A DNA stretch of 30,135 nt from JAERML01 sp035687895 (GCA_035687895.1 DASRUE010000047.1:1-30135); one strand, 5' to 3'; positions 7,823 to 16,440 are shown, counted from the first letter of the stretch. Translations and numbers: made by a program. Notes: generated by a model not told the origin, from the letters alone.

Positions 7823-9796
7823 ATGGAGACACAATCGGTTGCAATGAACAGCAATACCCCCAAGAAGATTATTCCTTTTGTCCCGGCAGATTCCACGATC
7901 AATGAATTTACGCTCAGAGCATTCCTCTACGGCATTATTCTGGCGGCTCTTCTTGGTGCTGCCAATGCATACATCGGGCTGAAAGCCGGAACAACGATCT
8001 CCGCTGGTTTCCCGGCCGCTGTAATTGCGATAGCTCTGATGAGAATTCACAAGGGAACAGTTCTCGAAGAAAACCTCCTTCGCACCACAGCAACAGTGGG
8101 AGAATCCCTTGTTGCGGGTGCGATCTTCACCATCCCTGCGTTCCTCATTAGTGGGATCTGGCAGGAGCTTGACTACGTTCAAAGCACTATTTTTATGCTT
8201 GTGGGAGGAACGCTGGGAGTACTCTTTGTGATTATTCTCCGCCGCACTCTTGTGGAAGAGTCGAATCTACCATATCCGGAAGCCATCGCTTGTGCGGAGA
8301 TCACAAAAGCCGGTCAGAAGGGGACCACGGGTGCCTCCTACGTGTTCGGCGCCATGGGCCTCGGTGCTGCGTTGGAGTTTCTGAAGAACTCACGGGGTTA
8401 CCAGATCATCACGGATGTTACCACCGGCTTCTTGCGGCTTCCAAATTCCAGTATCTCGATCGATGGGAAGGAGTCTGTGTATCAGAGTGGGGTGTACTTG
8501 AGCACACCCGTTGCTTCTCCAGCGTTGATGTCGGTTGGTTACATCATTGGACCGAGGCTCGCCGCAATTGCCTGGGCGGGGGGCGCATTTGCGTGGCTTT
8601 GTCTTGTCCCGATGGCCGTGTTTCTGAATGGGCGCTTTGATTGGACGGGGGATATGGAGGGAATCTTTGATGATGTTTGGCGCCGGCAGATCCGGTTGAT
8701 TGCCATAGGGGCAATGTTTGTCGGAGCCCTCCACACATTGTGGGGGCTGCGCGGTCCTCTGGTGGACGGGATCGTGCGGGCATTCAAGGAACAGATGAAA
8801 AAAAAGGAAGCCATCGAACATCCAAACCGTCTTCAGAAAGACATTCCCCTCGGTTTCATACTTGCCGGCATCCTCCTCGTTTCGATTCCTGTCGGGGTCA
8901 TATATTTCTACTTCACACAAAACCTTGTGGCGTCGATAGTCATAGCAATCGTTATGATTGCCACCGGCTTTCTGTTCTCCGCTGTTACCGGGTATCTTGT
9001 CGGCATCATGGGGAACACCAACAATCCCATTTCCGGGCTGACTCTCCCGTCTCTCATCATCGCGGCCCTGCTGATAGTAATGTTCGGACTGACCGGACAG
9101 GGCGGAGTTGCCGCGGCGCTTGGTGTTGCGGCCGTTGTCTGTTGCGCCCTGGGTACGGCAGGACTTGTGCAGGACCTCAAAGTCGGTCAACTCCTCGGCG
9201 GAACCCCATGGAAGATGGAAGTGTCGAATATCATGAGCGTGATCATCACGGCGTTTGTGCTGACCATACCCATGATCATTCTGCACAAAGGAACACCGGG
9301 GGGCATTGGTGGCGACCTGCTTTCGGCTCCGCAGGCGGGTCTCATGGCGACACTCGCGCAAGGTATAGTTGGAGGAAAGATGGCGTGGCCGCTGCTCATC
9401 TTCGGCGCAGGGTTTGCCCTGGGTCTCATTCTCATCAAGTCTCCGTCTCCGACCTTCATCGCAGTAGGTATGTACCTTCCGTTTGAAACCACGTCCGCGA
9501 TTTTTGTGGGCGGTCTGATCAAATGGGGATTCGACAAGATCCGCGAGAAACGGAAGTTTACTCAGGATGAGATTGACAAGACGGAGAACAAGGGTATCCT
9601 CCTTGCTTCCGGCCTTGTGGCTGGTGAAGCAATGACCGGCGTACTTCTGGCTGCACTCTATCTGGCGAACGTGTCACTCCCATCCACGGCAGGGAGCCCC
9701 TGGCTCGGATTTCTTCTGTTTCCCCTTGTCTGTGCAATCCTGATTTTCATGCCGATGAGGAAACGCTCTGAGGGAATTGGTTCCCGCCTTGGGTGA
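7823..9796 (+). CDS. OPT-family oligopeptide transporter (second copy)
   Basis: This 657-residue OPT-family carrier is a clear paralogue of the protein at 1281-3308. The opening helices align almost position by position (VPADSTINEFTLRAF against VPAETDMKEFTIRAL; LGAANAYIGLKAG against LGAANAYLGLKAG). The NTNNPISGLTLP motif near residue 400 and DLKVGQLLGGTPWKME near 452-467 are also kept. Differences concentrate in the loop after the first four helices and in the central cytosolic linker, as expected if the two carry different peptides. ATG 7823 has AGGA at 7814-7817; ATG 7844 is an alternative that would trim seven residues. The upstream promoter suggests independent control. Substrate specificity cannot be told from the sequence. 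Confidence 0.92.
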   Translation: METQSVAMNSNTPKKIIPFVPADSTINEFTLRAFLYGIILAALLGAANAYIGLKAGTTISAGFPAAVIAIALMRIHKGTVLEENLLRTTATVGESLVAGAIFTIPAFLISGIWQELDYVQSTIFMLVGGTLGVLFVIILRRTLVEESNLPYPEAIACAEITKAGQKGTTGASYVFGAMGLGAALEFLKNSRGYQIITDVTTGFLRLPNSSISIDGKESVYQSGVYLSTPVASPALMSVGYIIGPRLAAIAWAGGAFAWLCLVPMAVFLNGRFDWTGDMEGIFDDVWRRQIRLIAIGAMFVGALHTLWGLRGPLVDGIVRAFKEQMKKKEAIEHPNRLQKDIPLGFILAGILLVSIPVGVIYFYFTQNLVASIVIAIVMIATGFLFSAVTGYLVGIMGNTNNPISGLTLPSLIIAALLIVMFGLTGQGGVAAALGVAAVVCCALGTAGLVQDLKVGQLLGGTPWKMEVSNIMSVIITAFVLTIPMIILHKGTPGGIGGDLLSAPQAGLMATLAQGIVGGKMAWPLLIFGAGFALGLILIKSPSPTFIAVGMYLPFETTSAIFVGGLIKWGFDKIREKRKFTQDEIDKTENKGILLASGLVAGEAMTGVLLAALYLANVSLPSTAGSPWLGFLLFPLVCAILIFMPMRKRSEGIGSRLG

Positions 9797-9838
9797 CGCG
9801 GAAATGTTTGAAAGTTTTGATTGTAGTACCACTGCTCC

Positions 9839-10234
9839 ATGAGGAAGTATCAACATAAGAGACACTTTTCGCTTGAGGAGGCGCGCAAGGAGTTAACGAC
9901 GGTGCACGCCCTCGCCAGCAAGATGGTGGAACTGAAGCAGGCGCTCGACGAGAAAGGGTGGGACCTCCGGCGGCATACCTATTTCGGCGGTATGGGGCCG
10001 AATGGAGATGGTCGTTTTCCTCCCGAAATGGAAACGTTGGTGGAAATTGTGCAACAATTTGACAAACGAGGTATCGTCGTTAAGGAGATCAACCTGGGGT
10101 TGATTGACTTTCCACACATCAGGAAGAACGGGGAAGAAGTATATCTTTGCTGGAAACTCGGTGAGAACGATATCGAGTACTGGCACCGGATCCCGGATGG
10201 TTATGCAGGAAGGAAAGCGATCGAAGAGTTGTAA
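9839..10234 (+). CDS. DUF2203 family protein
   Basis: This 131-residue soluble protein matches DUF2203: an N-terminal 'FSLEEARKEL' helix entry, a central helical segment, and the family's most conserved C-terminal block, with INLGLIDFP, then VYLCWKLGE, then YWHRIPDGYAGRKAI. No biochemical role is established for this family; the conserved Cys, Trp and His residues (CW, WH) suggest a binding site, but that is speculation. No ribosome site is obvious before ATG 9839. It lies 42 bases after the transporter and about 60 before an unrelated exported protein, so its context is not informative. Confidence 0.85.
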   Translation: MRKYQHKRHFSLEEARKELTTVHALASKMVELKQALDEKGWDLRRHTYFGGMGPNGDGRFPPEMETLVEIVQQFDKRGIVVKEINLGLIDFPHIRKNGEEVYLCWKLGENDIEYWHRIPDGYAGRKAIEEL

Positions 10235-10296
10235 CCGTTCGCCATTGCCCGATTCTCTCTCCGGGTTTCCTACTGCGATCCTCTTACTAAAACACC

Positions 10297-10917
10297 ATGA
10301 CTGATTCTTGCCGGAACTTCTGCTTCCTTGCGTGTATAATGAGTATTCCCTTTTCATTGAGCGGACAGGATATGTTCGACCGGTGGAGTATGATCACACT
10401 GGTCAAACATCACCATGAGACAAAGAAGAACCTGCATGCGCAGGACGTGTACAAGCTCCTCTATCAGAATTCCTTCGGCAACGAGCACTTCCTTGCCGAC
10501 ACTGCAATGGTCAGAAAGTATCTTCAGGAAGAACTCTTTTCGATGGACACGACTGTACGCGGAGAGAGCCTACTTGAACGGATCTCATTGGATGGTGAGA
10601 TGGTCAGGGTGAACCTTCGTCCGTTCAGAGCATTAAACCTCGATCCTGAGTCGCTTGTCCAAGTGATGTTCCGTTCTGCAAGGGAAACTATGCCCGACAC
10701 GCTGATGTTCTACAGACAATGGAATGAATTTGTGGCCCTTGTGGAGTTTGATCTTGTGGATTTCCCTCCTGCGGATGTAACAAGATGGAACGAACAGGTG
10801 GCAGCAGGAAACATCATGCCCGTACATCACTCGGAACGGTACACGGCTGGGAATCGCCCCGCGTATCGTGTTGCACACCGGTCGGTGTTTGAAGCAATGG
10901 TTCAGATGACAAAATGA
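10297..10917 (+). CDS. Conserved-looking exported protein of unknown function
   Basis: This 206-residue protein has a short hydrophobic N-terminus (FCFLACIMSIPFSLSG) that looks like a signal peptide, so it is probably periplasmic; a lipoprotein is less likely because the Cys context is not a good lipobox. The body has motifs that look strongly constrained: DVYKLLYQNSFGNEHF near residue 49, GEMVRVNLRPF near 101, and VHHSERYTAGNRPAYRVAH near 175. The His-, Arg- and Tyr-rich C-terminal block resembles an active or binding site. I do not recognise a characterised family. It ends 10 bases before a MacA-like adaptor gene, so it may be cotranscribed with it. ATG 10339 is an alternative start that would remove most of the signal peptide. 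Confidence 0.65.
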   Translation: MTDSCRNFCFLACIMSIPFSLSGQDMFDRWSMITLVKHHHETKKNLHAQDVYKLLYQNSFGNEHFLADTAMVRKYLQEELFSMDTTVRGESLLERISLDGEMVRVNLRPFRALNLDPESLVQVMFRSARETMPDTLMFYRQWNEFVALVEFDLVDFPPADVTRWNEQVAAGNIMPVHHSERYTAGNRPAYRVAHRSVFEAMVQMTK

Positions 10918-10927
10918 AAGCGAAGAA

Positions 10928-12178
10928 ATGAAGAACAGGACAAGACTGTGGCTCCTGGTCATTGCTGTGCTTGCAATCGGTGGAGCGGGTTTCTACCTGT
11001 TTACGAACACCAACAAAGAGAAGACGAGCTATCGGTTTGACAAGGTGACCCGCGGTGATGTGCTCGTGGGTATCAGCGCGACAGGAACTATCCAGGCGGT
11101 TACCACTGTGCAGGTTGGCTCGCAGGTCTCCGGCACGATTGCGAAGCTGTATGCCGACTTCAACTCCGTGGTAAAGGAAGGACAACTCCTTGCGCAGCTC
11201 GATCCAACATTCTTGCAGGCGTCGGTGAATGAGCAGCGGGCAAACGTGGCCCGCGCGCAGGCACAGGTAAATGAGGCCGAGCGAAATTTTCAGCGGACAC
11301 GAGAACTTTTTGCCAAGTCACTTGTGTCACAAGCGGATCTCGATGCCGCCACCACGACGCTCGAATCCGCAAGAGCCGGCATGAGCCAATCCACGGCAGC
11401 ACTCGATCGGGCAGAAGTGAACCTCCGCTATGCTACCATCCGCGCACCCATCAGCGGTGTGGTCATCTCAAGGAGCGTCGATGTTGGACAAACCGTGGCG
11501 GCCAGCCTGCAAGCGCCGACGCTCTTTACAATTGCCAATGACCTCCGGAAGATGCAGGTCCAGGCGAGTGTGGATGAAGCCGACATCGGGAACGTGAAGA
11601 CAGGACAGATAGTGAAGTTCCGTGTCGATTCGTATCCAGAGCAGGAATTTCTGGGAGTGGTAAGTCAGGTCCGTCTCGCGCCGGTAATTGCCCAGAACGT
11701 CGTTACGTACACCGTCATCATCGACGTGGAGAATCCGGAGCAGAAGCTGATGCCTGGCATGACTGCGACAGTCTCGATCGAAGTTGTGAAAGCAGAGAAT
11801 TCGCTCCGCGTTCCTATACAGGCCATCCGGTTTACACCGCCGATCGATTCTTCATCGGGCGAAAAAATGATCCCCTCAAGGCGAAGCAGCAGTGATGCAA
11901 GCGACGATCCTCCGGAGGGTGGTGTGGCTGAAAGACGGATGCCGCGCAATCCGAACCATGTCAGGATCTGGGTGTTGAAGGACGGAATGCCGGCTCCTGT
12001 TCGCGCCGTGAAAGGAATCCAGAACACACAATTTGTTGAGGTAAAAGAAACGGATCTGCAAGAAGGGGACGAGATCATCATCGGGGTGCTTGGCACCGTG
12101 CAGAGTGCGGCACCTGCGGGCCAGAGTCCCTTCCAGCCGCAACGCATGCCGGGCGGTGGACGACGGGGAGGTATTTGA
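10928..12178 (+). CDS. MacA-like periplasmic adaptor (HlyD/RND-type membrane fusion protein)
   Basis: This 416-residue adaptor has one N-terminal membrane anchor (about residues 6-25), a lipoyl/barrel-sandwich half-motif (TVQVGSQVSGTIAKLYAD), a coiled-coil hairpin of about 60 residues (QASVNEQRANVARAQAQV to DRAEVNLRYATIRAPISG), and beta-barrel and membrane-proximal domains (DIGNVKTGQIVKFRVDSYP). This matches MacA-type adaptors, which bridge a MacB-like ABC transporter to an outer-membrane channel. Residues about 300-340 form a Ser/Pro/Arg-rich low-complexity insert before the last domain (IWVLKDGMPAPVRAVKGI), unlike typical MacA. The stop is one base before the GTG start of the permease, so the two are translated as a pair. 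Confidence 0.88.
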   Translation: MKNRTRLWLLVIAVLAIGGAGFYLFTNTNKEKTSYRFDKVTRGDVLVGISATGTIQAVTTVQVGSQVSGTIAKLYADFNSVVKEGQLLAQLDPTFLQASVNEQRANVARAQAQVNEAERNFQRTRELFAKSLVSQADLDAATTTLESARAGMSQSTAALDRAEVNLRYATIRAPISGVVISRSVDVGQTVAASLQAPTLFTIANDLRKMQVQASVDEADIGNVKTGQIVKFRVDSYPEQEFLGVVSQVRLAPVIAQNVVTYTVIIDVENPEQKLMPGMTATVSIEVVKAENSLRVPIQAIRFTPPIDSSSGEKMIPSRRSSSDASDDPPEGGVAERRMPRNPNHVRIWVLKDGMPAPVRAVKGIQNTQFVEVKETDLQEGDEIIIGVLGTVQSAAPAGQSPFQPQRMPGGGRRGGI

Positions 12179-12179
12179 C

Positions 12180-13397
12180 GTGCGGTACATCGAGATCTTT
12201 AATATCGCCATTGACTCACTCCTTCGTAACAAAACCCGCGCATTGTTGACGATGCTCGGCATCATCATAGGCGTGGGTGCGGTGATTGCCATGGTAGCAG
12301 TGGGACAGGGGGCAACTGCTGCGGTTGAGGCACAAATTGCATCGCTTGGCCAGAACGTTCTCATTGTCTTTCCCGGCGCGCAAACACAGGGTGGCGTCCG
12401 ACTGAGTGCGGGCTCAACATCGACGTTCACACTCGATGATATTGAGGCTATCCGCAGCGACTGCCCGGCCGTCAATTGGGTTTCTCCCCAAGCGCGGACG
12501 GGAAGGCAGGTCGTTGCCGGGAACCTGAACTGGGCGACAACGATCCAGGGGGGATACCCGGAGTTCCTCTCGATTCGTGACTGGAAAATTGGATCGGGAG
12601 AGATGTTCACAGATCAGGATGAACGGGCTGCAAGCAAGGTATGTCTCCTCGGGCAGACCGTCGTTACGAATCTCTTTCCCGGACAGGATCCGGTTGGAGA
12701 GATTATCCGGGTTGGCAAGCTCCCATTCAGGGTGCTCGGCACTCTGGCGGCCAAGGGGCAGAACGCAATGGGACAGGACCAGGACGACGTCATTCTTGCC
12801 CCTTTCTCCACCGTGCAGAAGAAAATCGAAGGGAGCGATCGCGTTGGATCCATACTCATCTCCGCAGTAAGCAAGGAAAGCATCCCGGAAGCCCAGCGTC
12901 AGGTGAGCGAACTCCTTCGCATCCGGCATCGGCTGCAGATGTGGGAAGAGAATGACTTCACCATACGCAATCAATCCGATATCGCAGATGCGGCCAGCTC
13001 CACGTCCCGCATCATGACGATGCTGCTGGGAAGCATTGCATCGGTTTCTCTGATCGTCGGCGGGATCGGTATAATGAACATCATGCTTGTCCCGGTAACT
13101 GAGCGGACGCGTGAAATCGGCATCCGGATGTCCATCGGCGCGCGGCGAAGCGACATACTCCAACAATTCCTGTTCGAAGCGGTCATGCTGAGCGTCCTCG
13201 GTGGGTTGATCGGCGTCGTGCTCGGACTGGCGAGTTCTTCTCTCATCTCGACCCTCGCCGGCTGGCCGGTGTTTGTCTCCCCCAGCTCGGTTGCCATTGC
13301 ATTCATCTTCTCCGGCGCGGTAGGAATGTTCTTCGGATTTTATCCGGCACGCAAAGCAGCGGGACTAAGTCCGATTGATGCATTGAGATATGAATAG
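12180..13397 (+). CDS. MacB-like ABC transporter permease (MacB_PCD + FtsX domains), GTG start
   Basis: This 405-residue permease has an N-terminal helix (TMLGIIIGVGAVIAMVAVGQG), a large periplasmic MacB_PCD domain, and three C-terminal helices of the FtsX type. The typical cytosolic loop is NIMLVPVTERTREIGIRMSIGARRSDIL, given here in part: TERTREIGIRMSIGARR. MacB-type pumps export peptides, toxins or lipoproteins by mechanotransmission. I place the start at GTG 12180, one base after the adaptor stop, because a GGGGAGG ribosome site lies at 12165-12171; an in-frame ATG at 12090 would put 30 non-homologous residues inside the adaptor gene. There is no nucleotide-binding domain in the protein and no ATPase gene next to it. 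Confidence 0.88.
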   Translation: MRYIEIFNIAIDSLLRNKTRALLTMLGIIIGVGAVIAMVAVGQGATAAVEAQIASLGQNVLIVFPGAQTQGGVRLSAGSTSTFTLDDIEAIRSDCPAVNWVSPQARTGRQVVAGNLNWATTIQGGYPEFLSIRDWKIGSGEMFTDQDERAASKVCLLGQTVVTNLFPGQDPVGEIIRVGKLPFRVLGTLAAKGQNAMGQDQDDVILAPFSTVQKKIEGSDRVGSILISAVSKESIPEAQRQVSELLRIRHRLQMWEENDFTIRNQSDIADAASSTSRIMTMLLGSIASVSLIVGGIGIMNIMLVPVTERTREIGIRMSIGARRSDILQQFLFEAVMLSVLGGLIGVVLGLASSSLISTLAGWPVFVSPSSVAIAFIFSGAVGMFFGFYPARKAAGLSPIDALRYE

Positions 13398-13465
13398 TTG
13401 ATTCTTTTCCCTTGCACGGACAGCTACCCGGGAACATCTTAGATATAGCCCTCCCTTCACACTCC

Positions 13466-13496
13466 TTGAATATCGCAGCCCGAATGGCTACATTAG
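13466..13496 (+). promoter_or_regulatory. Candidate promoter upstream of the methyltransferase gene
   Basis: TTG at 13466-13468 and TACATTAG at 13489-13496 are 20 bases apart, in the same arrangement as the other promoter candidates here. The start of transcription would be near 13502, about 87 bases before ATG 13589. The 191-base gap (13398-13588) shows nothing else convincing. Confidence 0.3.
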
Positions 13497-13588
13497 CGGG
13501 AAAGTCCTCGCTTTCAGTAATCCCGTCTCGGGTGTGAGCGGTAGTTCACGATGACGCCAACTATCTTGAACCTGTTTGTCCCACGAGT

Positions 13589-14341
13589 ATGAATGACCTT
13601 CAGGGCTACTTCGAAAACAACACGCACAATCTCATCCACAAGTGGACCCATTATTTCGATATCTACGATCGTTATTTCTCTCAGTGGAGAGGAACAGATG
13701 TTCATATCCTGGAGATAGGGGTGTCTCACGGTGGTTCCCTGCAAATGTGGAAAGACTACTTTGGCCCGGCGGCAAGACTTTTTGGCGTTGACATCAATCC
13801 TTACTGCAAGAACTTTGAAGACGAACAGACTACGATTTTTATTGGAGACCAGGGGGACAGGAGCTTTCTTGACCGGTTGGTACAACAGTTGCCCCGTCTT
13901 GACATTGTCATTGACGATGGCGGGCATATCATGAAGCAACAAATCAACACCTTTGAAGTTCTCTATCCCCATCTTGCTCCGACCGGCCTTTATATCTGCG
14001 AAGATCTTCACACATCGTACTGGAGCTATTTTGGAGGGGGTTATCAAAGGAGCGGCACGTTCATTGAGTACAGCAAGGATTTCATCGATTACATACATGC
14101 CTGGCATTCAAAGAACGCGCGGAAATTAGATGTGTCGGAGTTTACCAGATCAACATATGCGCTTCATTACTACGACAGCATGCTTGTGATCGAGAAAAAG
14201 CCGATGATCCGGCCCGAGCATCGAATGACTGGTATTCCGACCCTTCCGTCCGAGCCTCTCCCACTGCAGCTTAATTCTCTTGAAAAGGTCATAGAACGGG
14301 TCCGGCGAAGTATTTCAGCCCGGCTCAAAAACTGGTGCTGA
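13589..14341 (+). CDS. Class I SAM-dependent methyltransferase (possibly MycE/cephalosporin-hydroxylase-like)
   Basis: This 250-residue soluble protein has a Rossmann-type SAM site: motif I ILEIGVSHGGS at residues 40-50, the acidic end of strand two in FGVDIN (65-70), and a strand-four motif DIVIDDGGH (105-113). The pair DGGH plus EDLHTSYW (138-145) recalls the metal-assisted O-methyltransferases of the MycE/TylE type and the related cephalosporin hydroxylase family, which often act on sugars or natural products; that assignment is from pattern memory. The substrate is unknown and neighbours give no biosynthetic context. Its AT-richer feel and isolated position could mean recent acquisition, but the evidence is weak. 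ATG 13589 has no clear ribosome site. Confidence 0.75.
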   Translation: MNDLQGYFENNTHNLIHKWTHYFDIYDRYFSQWRGTDVHILEIGVSHGGSLQMWKDYFGPAARLFGVDINPYCKNFEDEQTTIFIGDQGDRSFLDRLVQQLPRLDIVIDDGGHIMKQQINTFEVLYPHLAPTGLYICEDLHTSYWSYFGGGYQRSGTFIEYSKDFIDYIHAWHSKNARKLDVSEFTRSTYALHYYDSMLVIEKKPMIRPEHRMTGIPTLPSEPLPLQLNSLEKVIERVRRSISARLKNWC

Positions 14342-14402
14342 GCAATTTGCGTTGGGCGTCAAGTAATGTCTTTTCAACGTTTAGAGTATCTGTGACACAC
14401 CA

Positions 14403-15171
14403 ATGAACCCGCCTGCTCGACCGTATGTCCTGGAAGAAACCACGTGGAAAATCGTGCGACAGGGTCCTACGAGCTTGCTATTCTCCCATGGGGGGCAACC
14501 GAGGCGCACAACGTTCATCTTCCGTATGGAACTGACACAATCGAGTCAGGGTTCATTGCTGCGGAGGCTGCTCGGCTTGCTTGGGAAGCCGGTGCAAAGG
14601 TTGTCGTACTTCCGACTGTTCCATTCGGCGTCAATACGGGACAACTCGATATTCCACTCTGTCTGAGCATGAACCCTTCCACGCAACTGGCATTGCTGCA
14701 AGATCTCCCTGTCAGTCTCGAACGGGCCGGCGTCCGGAAACTCGTTATCCTGAATGGTCATGGGGGCAACGATTTTCGCGCGATAATCCGGGAGTTACAG
14801 CCTACAACGACCCTCTTTTTCACTCTGGTCAATTGGTATTCAATGATAGATCCAAAAGCATACTTCACGACGCCGGGGGACCATGCGGGCGAGCTGGAGA
14901 CGAGCGTTATGATGCGTGTTGCACCGGAGATTGTACATCCGCTGGGTGAAGCGGGACGAGGACAGGCACGGCAATTCCGTGTGCGGGGGTTGCGTGAGGG
15001 CTGGGTATGGGCGCCGCGTAAGTGGACTGCAGTAACAAATGATACCGGTGTTGGCGATCCGCGGGGTTCATCCGCGGAAAAGGGGCAGAGATTTGTTCAC
15101 GCGTCACGCATCAACTGGCCGAATTCCTTGTGGAGTTTTCGGCTGCGGACCCCAATGAGCTGTATCAATAG
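14403..15171 (+). pseudogene. Creatininase-family amidohydrolase gene interrupted by two single-base deletions
   Basis: Creatininase-family metalloenzymes hydrolyse cyclic or linear amides. The reading starts at ATG 14403 (PYVLEETTWKIVRQGP), breaks near 14468, continues in another frame (YELAILPWGATEAHNVHLPYGTD in two parts, LNGHGGNDF, DHAGELETS), and breaks again near 15103. A third frame then gives the expected tail VTHQLAEFLVEFSAADPNEL and a TAG at 15169-15171. Restoring one T near 14468 and one G near 15103 gives a 256-residue protein of normal family length. All metal and catalytic motifs are intact, so the damage is very recent or is a sequencing/assembly error at TT and GG doublets. 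The long open frame 14444-15316 therefore has false ends on both sides. Confidence 0.82.
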
Positions 15172-15308
15172 ATCCATTCCCCACCTCCCGACTCCGTACG
15201 CCCTCTGTCCAGTCCAATCAGAATGCACACAAAGGCTGGAGATAATGAAACCCCGGGATGAATGGAACCGCACGTGTCGTTGCTTCGTTGTTTCTAGGAG
15301 ACACGGAG

Positions 15309-16436
15309 ATGATTGATTCCCACAATACATCCATGAGCAAGAATCGCAAACTCACATTGATATTGACCGGTGTTCTAGTTACTCTCGCCGCTCTGGCCCT
15401 TCCAAAGACCGGGTGGTTCAGCGGGAGAACTCCGTCGAATGGTGTTGCCACCGTGTCGCGTGAACAAGGCATGCAAGTGAGCTGGCATGTCGTAGAGCCG
15501 ACAATTCGAGGAGATCGCGTAGCCACCGTCGGTACCATTCTTTCGAACGAGGAAGTCGAGATCAGGAGCGAAGTTTCCGGGAAGATAGAGGAAATCTTGT
15601 TCCGCGAGGGAGCTTACATACGGAAGGGAGACCAGCTTCTTCTGATTAACGATGCGGAGCTAAAGGCGCAGTTGATGCGTGCAGAGGCAAGCCAGCTTCT
15701 TGCCGAGCAGCAAAAAGAGCGCCAGCGACAGTTGTTCGAAAAGAATCTGACGAGCCAGGAAGCGTTCGACAATGCGGCTGCCAGTCTGGACATGGTGCGG
15801 GCGGAAGTGCAACTGATCGCGGCGCAACACGAGAAGACAAGAATTAAAGCGCCGTTCAACGGTCGGATCGGCTTGCGAAATGTGAGTGAAGGAAGCTACC
15901 TCACTCCAACAACGCTCATTACCACTCTCCAGGACTACAGCAGCGTCAAGATAGACTTCTCCGTTCCGGAAAAATATGCTGGAAGCATTAGGCGCGGGGA
16001 CAAGATCACTTTTGGTGTTCAGGGCACCGCACGGGTATTCAGTGGCACAATCTATGCGGTGCAACCCAAGATCGATCAGGGAACACGGACCTTGCGTGTG
16101 CGGGCAAAGGCCCCTAATAGTGACGGCGCTCTCGTGCCGGGTTCGCTAGCCACGATAGATGTTTCCTTGAAGGAACAGGAAGCCCTGATGATTCCGTCAT
16201 ATGCCATCGTTCCAGAACTGAAGGGACACATGGTGTTTCTGTACAAGAATGGAACGGCCTCATCGCGACAGGTAAAGATTGGTAGCCGCACCGATGAGTC
16301 AGTGGAGGTCGTTGATGGCCTGCGTGCGGGAGACACCCTGATTACCTCTGGAATCCTTCAGTTGCGTCCGGGAATGCCGGTTCAACTCGCACAGAACTCA
16401 CAAGTGGGGCCGCCGGCGGATGTCACCGGGGAATGA
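15309..16436 (+). CDS. RND efflux periplasmic adaptor (HlyD/AcrA-like membrane fusion protein)
   Basis: This 375-residue adaptor has an N-terminal membrane anchor (LTLILTGVLVTLAALAL), then a barrel-sandwich half (VEIRSEVSGKIEEILFREGA), a short coiled-coil hairpin (RAEASQLLAEQQKERQRQL), the returning lipoyl half (TRIKAPFNGRIGLRNVSEG) and beta-barrel domains. It would link the inner-membrane pump encoded next to an outer-membrane channel. I choose ATG 15309 because AGGAG lies at 15296-15300; the frame stays open upstream to 15258 without a ribosome site, and ATG 15333 is a further alternative. The stop is four bases before the pump's start, so the genes form an operon. No TolC-like channel gene follows. 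Confidence 0.9.
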   Translation: MIDSHNTSMSKNRKLTLILTGVLVTLAALALPKTGWFSGRTPSNGVATVSREQGMQVSWHVVEPTIRGDRVATVGTILSNEEVEIRSEVSGKIEEILFREGAYIRKGDQLLLINDAELKAQLMRAEASQLLAEQQKERQRQLFEKNLTSQEAFDNAAASLDMVRAEVQLIAAQHEKTRIKAPFNGRIGLRNVSEGSYLTPTTLITTLQDYSSVKIDFSVPEKYAGSIRRGDKITFGVQGTARVFSGTIYAVQPKIDQGTRTLRVRAKAPNSDGALVPGSLATIDVSLKEQEALMIPSYAIVPELKGHMVFLYKNGTASSRQVKIGSRTDESVEVVDGLRAGDTLITSGILQLRPGMPVQLAQNSQVGPPADVTGE

Positions 16437-16440
16437 AGCC

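Noticed and set aside
8390..9361. A 323-residue open frame on the minus strand inside the second OPT transporter gene
   Set aside because: It is antisense to a well-conserved transporter, is rich in His, Arg, Asp and Cys with no domain pattern, and has no ribosome site. Similar minus-strand frames at 2094-2768, 5583-6401, 12414-13166 and 19876-20553 are rejected for the same reason.
12090..12179. Upstream ATG start for the MacB-like permease, within the adaptor gene
   Set aside because: The extra 30 residues are unlike any permease start, while GTG 12180 has a well-placed GGGGAGG and gives the normal family N-terminus.
14444..15316. A 290-residue frame taken as an intact creatininase
   Set aside because: The true N-terminus lies in another frame at 14403 and the true C-terminus in a third frame ending at 15171. 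The last 70 residues of this frame are not homologous to the family.
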